A stretch of 44,886 nucleotides of DNA from Flavobacteriales bacterium. Lineage in GTDB: Bacteria; Bacteroidota; Bacteroidia; Flavobacteriales_D; CAJJDF01. The stretch's first letter is position 1. Every line of letters begins with the position of its first letter. The stretch lies in contig JALRIS010000093.1 in assembly GCA_023255335.1 (NCBI GenBank), positions 1 to 44,886 of the forward strand. Reading direction: 5' to 3'. The position numbers and the translations under genes are program-made. Below are positions 41,856 through 44,886 of this stretch, in pieces. The notes under the pieces were generated by a model, which did not search any database, was not told where the DNA came from, and was given only the letters and a program-made list of their open reading frames with translations.

Positions 41856-42277
41856 TAAATGGCAATATGGTCGAGTGTGATTCCCGAGTTTTTCAAAAAT
41901 TCTAGTCCTGAGCAGTCTTTGTATTCATTGAGGTAAACAACTCGCTTGATCCCTGCTTGTAGGATGAGTTTGGCACAATCTTTACAAGGCGACAAAGTGA
42001 TGTAGAGGGTAGCTCCTTTTGAGCTATTGGTGCTTTTTGAAAGCTTCATTAAGGCATTTGCCTCTGCGTGTAATACGTACCATTTTGTTTCGCCTTCCTC
42101 ATTTTCGCAGCAATTATCAAATCCTGTAGGGGTTCCATTGTATCCGTCAGAGATGATTACTTCGTCTTTCACGATAATCGCCCCCACTTGTTTTCGTTTG
42201 CAGTGTGACAATTTCGCCCATTCTTGTGCCATACTTAAGTAGGCTTTGTCGTAGCGTAATTGTTTTTCTTTCTTCAT
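41855..42277 (-). CDS. dCMP deaminase family protein
   Basis: This 140-residue protein resembles deoxycytidylate deaminase (ComEB-like), which makes dUMP for thymidylate synthesis. It has the KRKQVGAIIVKDEVIISDGYNGTPTGFDNCCE segment typical of dCMP deaminase, the zinc-site HAEANAL with catalytic Glu, and SPCKDCAKLILQAGIKRVVY. A GTG two codons upstream (42283) is in frame; the ATG at 42277 is preferred. No strong promoter is seen; TAAATTCG on the minus strand (42293-42300) is one base off the -7 consensus. The gene is divergent from murI and translationally coupled to the S41 protease. Confidence 0.9.
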   Translation of the reverse strand: MKKEKQLRYDKAYLSMAQEWAKLSHCKRKQVGAIIVKDEVIISDGYNGTPTGFDNCCENEEGETKWYVLHAEANALMKLSKSTNSSKGATLYITLSPCKDCAKLILQAGIKRVVYLNEYKDCSGLEFLKNSGITLDHIAI

Positions 42278-42387
42278 TCTCACTAGTTTGTTCGAATTTA
42301 AGGGAATTTATGCAATAGGTGTAAATTTTTGAATCAAAATATTTGAATTTATTGAGTTTTGCGGAGGCAGTCATCGAATCATTTTTC

Positions 42388-42419
42388 TTTTTGGATGCTG
42401 ATTTTATTCTCTATATTTG
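42388..42419 (+). promoter_or_regulatory. Promoter of murI, implying a leaderless message
   Basis: TTTTTG (42388-42393) and TATATTTG (42412-42419) are 18 bases apart. The -7 G lies four bases before the murI ATG, so the expected transcription start coincides with the A of the start codon. Confidence 0.6.
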
Positions 42420-42422
42420 ACC

Positions 42423-43232
42423 ATGGAAGATGCTAAAAAACCAATAGGAGTTTTTGATTCTGGAATCGGAGGACTTACTGTGGCTCACGCTATTAGTAAA
42501 TTAATGCCAGAAGAAACTATTGTGTATTTTGGTGACACTGCCCATTTGCCTTATGGCGACAAATCTCCTCAGCTTATACATTCTTTTGTACAAAACATTT
42601 CTCAGTTTTTGATAGAAAAAGAACAGTGTAAAGCAGTGGTAATGGCTTGTAATACCGCCTCCGCCACTTCATACGAAATACTGAGAGATAAGCACAAGGG
42701 AGTATTTCCAATTATCAATGTGATTGATCCTATTGTGGAAGCAATTGTACAAGACAAAACCATAAAAAAGGTTGGGTTAATTGCTACAAAAACTACCGTA
42801 GAATCAGGAGTATATCAAGAAAAGTTAAAAAGAAGAAACCCGGAAGTAACCATGGAGGTATTGGCAACTCCCTTGTTGGCGCCCATGATTGAAGAAGGGT
42901 TTAGTCAAGACAAAATTAGCCACACAGTTATCGAGAATTATTTGTCAAATCCCAGGTTTCGTGACATTGATGCGCTTATTTTGGGGTGTACTCATTATGT
43001 ACTTATTGCGGAGGAGATTCATGATTTTTTTGGCGGAAAAGTGAAGCTCTTTGATTCTACGGACATACTCGCTCTCAAATTAAAATTAATTTTGGAGAAG
43101 GAGGGAGTACTTTCTTCGCAAAGGGAGAAAAAAAACAAATTTTACGTTTCTGACTTTACGCAGGGGTTTCAAGAGTCGGCTTCTAGGTTTTACGGTGAAA
43201 ATCTCCAACTCGAATTGAAGAAGCTGAGCTGA
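42423..43232 (+). CDS. murI: Glutamate racemase
   Basis: MurI interconverts L- and D-glutamate for peptidoglycan. The 269-residue protein begins with the family motif KPIGVFDSGIGGLTVAHAI. YFGDTAHLPYG, the first catalytic Cys in VMACNTASATSYE, and the second in LILGCTHYVLI are present. A TTG two codons upstream (42417) is in frame but falls within the -7 box; the ATG at 42423 is the natural start. The message appears leaderless. It converges with der across 28 bases with no visible hairpin. Confidence 0.95.
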   Translation: MEDAKKPIGVFDSGIGGLTVAHAISKLMPEETIVYFGDTAHLPYGDKSPQLIHSFVQNISQFLIEKEQCKAVVMACNTASATSYEILRDKHKGVFPIINVIDPIVEAIVQDKTIKKVGLIATKTTVESGVYQEKLKRRNPEVTMEVLATPLLAPMIEEGFSQDKISHTVIENYLSNPRFRDIDALILGCTHYVLIAEEIHDFFGGKVKLFDSTDILALKLKLILEKEGVLSSQREKKNKFYVSDFTQGFQESASRFYGENLQLELKKLS

Positions 43233-43260
43233 ATCGCAAAAAAGAGTCTGTTTGGTCGGA

Positions 43261-44574
43261 TTAGTTCTTTTTCCTAAAGAAAATATTGATGGGAACACCT
43301 TCGAATTTATAGAGCTTTCTTAATTGATTTTCAACAAATCTCTTGTAATCCTCACGGATGTACTGAGGTAAGTTACAGAAAATCGCAAAGCTTGGTGTGT
43401 AAGTAGGTAATTGAGTAACAAACTTAATTTTAATGTATTTTCCTTTGTACGCTGGCGGTGGAGTCCGTTCGATGATAGGAAGCAGCTTATCATTGAGTTC
43501 GGAGGTAGGGATTTTTTGAGTCCTGTTTTCGTACACATCAATGGCTTTTTCTAGAGCTTTGTGAAGTCTTTGTTTCGTTACAGTGGACGTAAATATCACT
43601 GGAACATCATTGAAAGGGGCTAATCTTTTTCTTACTCTGTCCTCCATTTCTTTCGTAGTATTGGTTTCTTTATCTTCTACCAAATCCCACTTATTTATGA
43701 GTACCACGACTCCTTTTTTGTTCTTTTTTATGATTTGAAATACGTTCAAATCTTGCTGTCCAATTCCTTCGATGGCATCAATCATAAAGATACACACATC
43801 ACTTTCTTCTATTGCTCTTACTGATCTTAAAGTTGAATAAAACTCAATGTCTTCTTGGATTTTGGCTTGTTTTCGGAGTCCGGCAGTATCTACCAAAAAG
43901 AAGTCGAAGCCATAGGATTTGTAACGGGTGTTTAAGGTATCTCTTGTAGTTCCTGAGATGGGAGTCACGATGTTTCGTTCTTCTCCAATCAATGCGTTTA
44001 TCAAAGAAGATTTCCCCACATTTGGTTTCCCCACGATGGCAAACTTTGGTACACCCGAAGTGTCTTCCAACTCCGGTTTAACCTCAAAATCTTCGGTTAC
44101 TTTATCCAATATCTCTCCTGTACCACTTCCATTTATAGAAGAGAGATTAAACACTTCGCCTAATCCAAGGCTATAGAACTCAGCTGACATAGTTTGGTGA
44201 ATAGGTGAATCCACTTTATTGGCAACTAAGTATACTTTTTTGTCAATTTTTCTCAATATCTTGGCTACTCTCTCGTCCAGATCGGTAATTCCCACTTGGG
44301 TATCTACTACGAATAAAATTGAATCTGCTTCTTCAATAGCTAAGTGAACTTGTTTTCTTATTTCTCCTTCAAAGATATCATCAGAACCCTGCACATAACC
44401 ACCAGTATCGATTACTGAAAATTCGATGCCGTTCCAGACCGATTTTCCATAATGACGGTCTCGAGTAACTCCACTAGATTCCTCTACTATTGCTTTCCTC
44501 TCTCCTGTAAGTCTATTGAATAAAGTAGATTTTCCTACATTTGGTCTTCCTACTATTGCTACTATATTTCCCAT
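43261..44574 (-). CDS. der: Ribosome-assembly GTPase Der (EngA)
   Basis: Der has two tandem GTPase domains and a KH-like C-terminal domain and acts in 50S ribosome maturation. The 437-residue protein shows the first G1 motif [17 protein letters not shown] (residues 8-24), DTGGYV and NKVD. The second set begins with [17 protein letters not shown] (about residue 182), then [14 protein letters not shown] and NKWD. The C-terminal 110 residues, containing [16 protein letters not shown] and [11 protein letters not shown], form the KH domain. A -7 promoter element lies about 20 bases upstream. Confidence 0.96.
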   Translation of the reverse strand: MGNIVAIVGRPNVGKSTLFNRLTGERKAIVEESSGVTRDRHYGKSVWNGIEFSVIDTGGYVQGSDDIFEGEIRKQVHLAIEEADSILFVVDTQVGITDLDERVAKILRKIDKKVYLVANKVDSPIHQTMSAEFYSLGLGEVFNLSSINGSGTGEILDKVTEDFEVKPELEDTSGVPKFAIVGKPNVGKSSLINALIGEERNIVTPISGTTRDTLNTRYKSYGFDFFLVDTAGLRKQAKIQEDIEFYSTLRSVRAIEESDVCIFMIDAIEGIGQQDLNVFQIIKKNKKGVVVLINKWDLVEDKETNTTKEMEDRVRKRLAPFNDVPVIFTSTVTKQRLHKALEKAIDVYENRTQKIPTSELNDKLLPIIERTPPPAYKGKYIKIKFVTQLPTYTPSFAIFCNLPQYIREDYKRFVENQLRKLYKFEGVPINIFFRKKN

Positions 44575-44593
44575 GTTCTTCCTATATATTCTG

Positions 44594-44601
44594 CAAATTT
44601 A
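44594..44601 (-). promoter_or_regulatory. Candidate -7 promoter element for der
   Basis: The minus-strand sequence TAAATTTG matches TAnnTTTG. A start near 44590 would leave a leader of about 15 bases. No TTG is evident at -33. Confidence 0.5.
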
Positions 44602-44699
44602 CGATTAATAGTTCAGATTGTAGTTTGATATTGCGAATTGGTTGATTTTGAACTATGATTTAGTGGTTTTGTCATTTAATTAAACTTTGCAATTCATTG

Positions 44700-44723
44700 T
44701 CATTCCTGTGCAGGCAGGAATCT
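44700..44723. repeat. Short inverted repeat of a dispersed intergenic type
   Basis: ATTCCTG (44702-44708) and CAGGAAT (44715-44721) are perfect seven-base arms around TGCAGG. The unit reads TCATTCCTG...CAGGAATCT, a form I recall as a multi-copy intergenic repeat in several Bacteroidota genomes. Only one copy is in this window. From 44602 to 44699 I see nothing else recognisable. Confidence 0.5.
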
Positions 44724-44756
44724 AATATATTTGGTTTTGTATTTGCATACGACGCA

Positions 44757-44886
44757 GGTGATATGCGTAACAGCTACAAAGGTAAACCAGCTACCAACAT
44801 ACTTACGGCTATGGGCTATAGTTTTGGAGAACAGAATAGCGATCTATTTAAAACTCACTACGGTCTTGAAGATGTATATATCCCTG
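44757..44886 (+). CDS. Unidentified coding frame, 3' end outside window
   Basis: I do not recognise this gene. The frame is open from 44664 to the window end. The first in-frame ATG is at 44757, and an exact -7 box TATATTTG (44726-44733) would place a start near 44737, about 20 bases before it. However, the frame upstream of that ATG reads like protein too: FAYDAGDMRNSYKGKPATN spans the ATG. It loosely resembles D-x-G-N/D-x-x-SY-x-G-x-x-T motifs of large surface or phage-tail-like proteins. It could therefore be either a genuine gene start or a displaced fragment behind the short inverted repeat. At least 43 residues are visible from the ATG. Confidence 0.4.

Noticed and set aside
35454-42277. 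tadA, cdd and the dCMP deaminase as a possible deaminase-based defence island
   Set aside because: All three are ordinary housekeeping enzymes with family-typical motifs. They are separated by unrelated genes and opposite strands, with no nuclease, toxin or mobile genes nearby.
1-44886. CRISPR arrays, tRNA or rRNA genes, insertion sequences, prophage or integrase genes
   Set aside because: I found no regularly spaced repeats, no cloverleaf-sized unassigned gaps and no transposase or integrase motifs. Nearly all gaps are shorter than 180 bases.

Overview
The window is ordinary-looking chromosomal DNA from a low-GC member of the Bacteroidota, most likely the Flavobacteriales or a close relative. 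Three things support this. A complete type IX secretion (T9SS)/gliding core set (porP/sprF-like, gldK, gldL, gldM, gldN) and its regulator PorX are present. Several secreted proteins carry T9SS sorting domains. Promoters fit the Bacteroidota TTG-N19-TAnnTTTG pattern rather than TTGACA/TATAAT. I see no tRNA, rRNA, CRISPR array, transposase or prophage. The genus cannot be fixed from this sequence alone.

Layout, 1-11.2 kb: the 3' end of a very large modular T9SS cargo protein converges on porX (minus strand) across a perfect palindromic terminator. Diverging from porX is a tightly overlapping run of an HD-domain phosphohydrolase, lpxK (lipid A 4'-kinase) and a purine nucleoside phosphorylase. 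A secreted vWA-PKD protein with a type B (gliding-associated) sorting domain follows. 11.3-17.1 kb: a five-gene run holds a secreted LVIVD-repeat protein, gatB, two tandem TlpA-like thioredoxins and lpxH. 17.1-19.7 kb (minus): miaB followed by a sigma-54 activator with no receiver domain.

19.9-30.1 kb: topA, an arginase-fold protein that has lost several metal ligands, a porP/sprF-like gene, then gldK-gldL-gldM-gldN ending at a strong terminator. GldK and GldN form the periplasmic ring linked to the outer membrane. GldL and GldM form the proton-driven inner-membrane motor. The PorP-like protein is an outer-membrane partner. PorX, encoded 20 kb away, is the cytoplasmic regulator. The promoter before gldK is a near-perfect Bacteroidota promoter with a 25-bp inverted repeat centred on its -7 box.

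30.1-44.9 kb: housekeeping and small accessory genes. These are rfbB, a TM2-like protein, a Mn-type superoxide dismutase, two small membrane proteins, and an Nfu/CNNM/tadA/cdd/pdhA/pdhC run. A double-META lipoprotein, a bacilliredoxin, an S41 protease, a dCMP deaminase, murI and der follow. The last 300 bases hold a short dispersed-type inverted repeat and the start, or a fragment, of an unidentified coding frame.

I did not find a clearly undescribed multi-gene system. The observations most worth a second look are regulatory (inverted repeats over the gldK and sodA promoters, an apparently leaderless murI), the degenerate arginase-like protein beside the T9SS locus, and the repeat-plus-ORF at the right edge.
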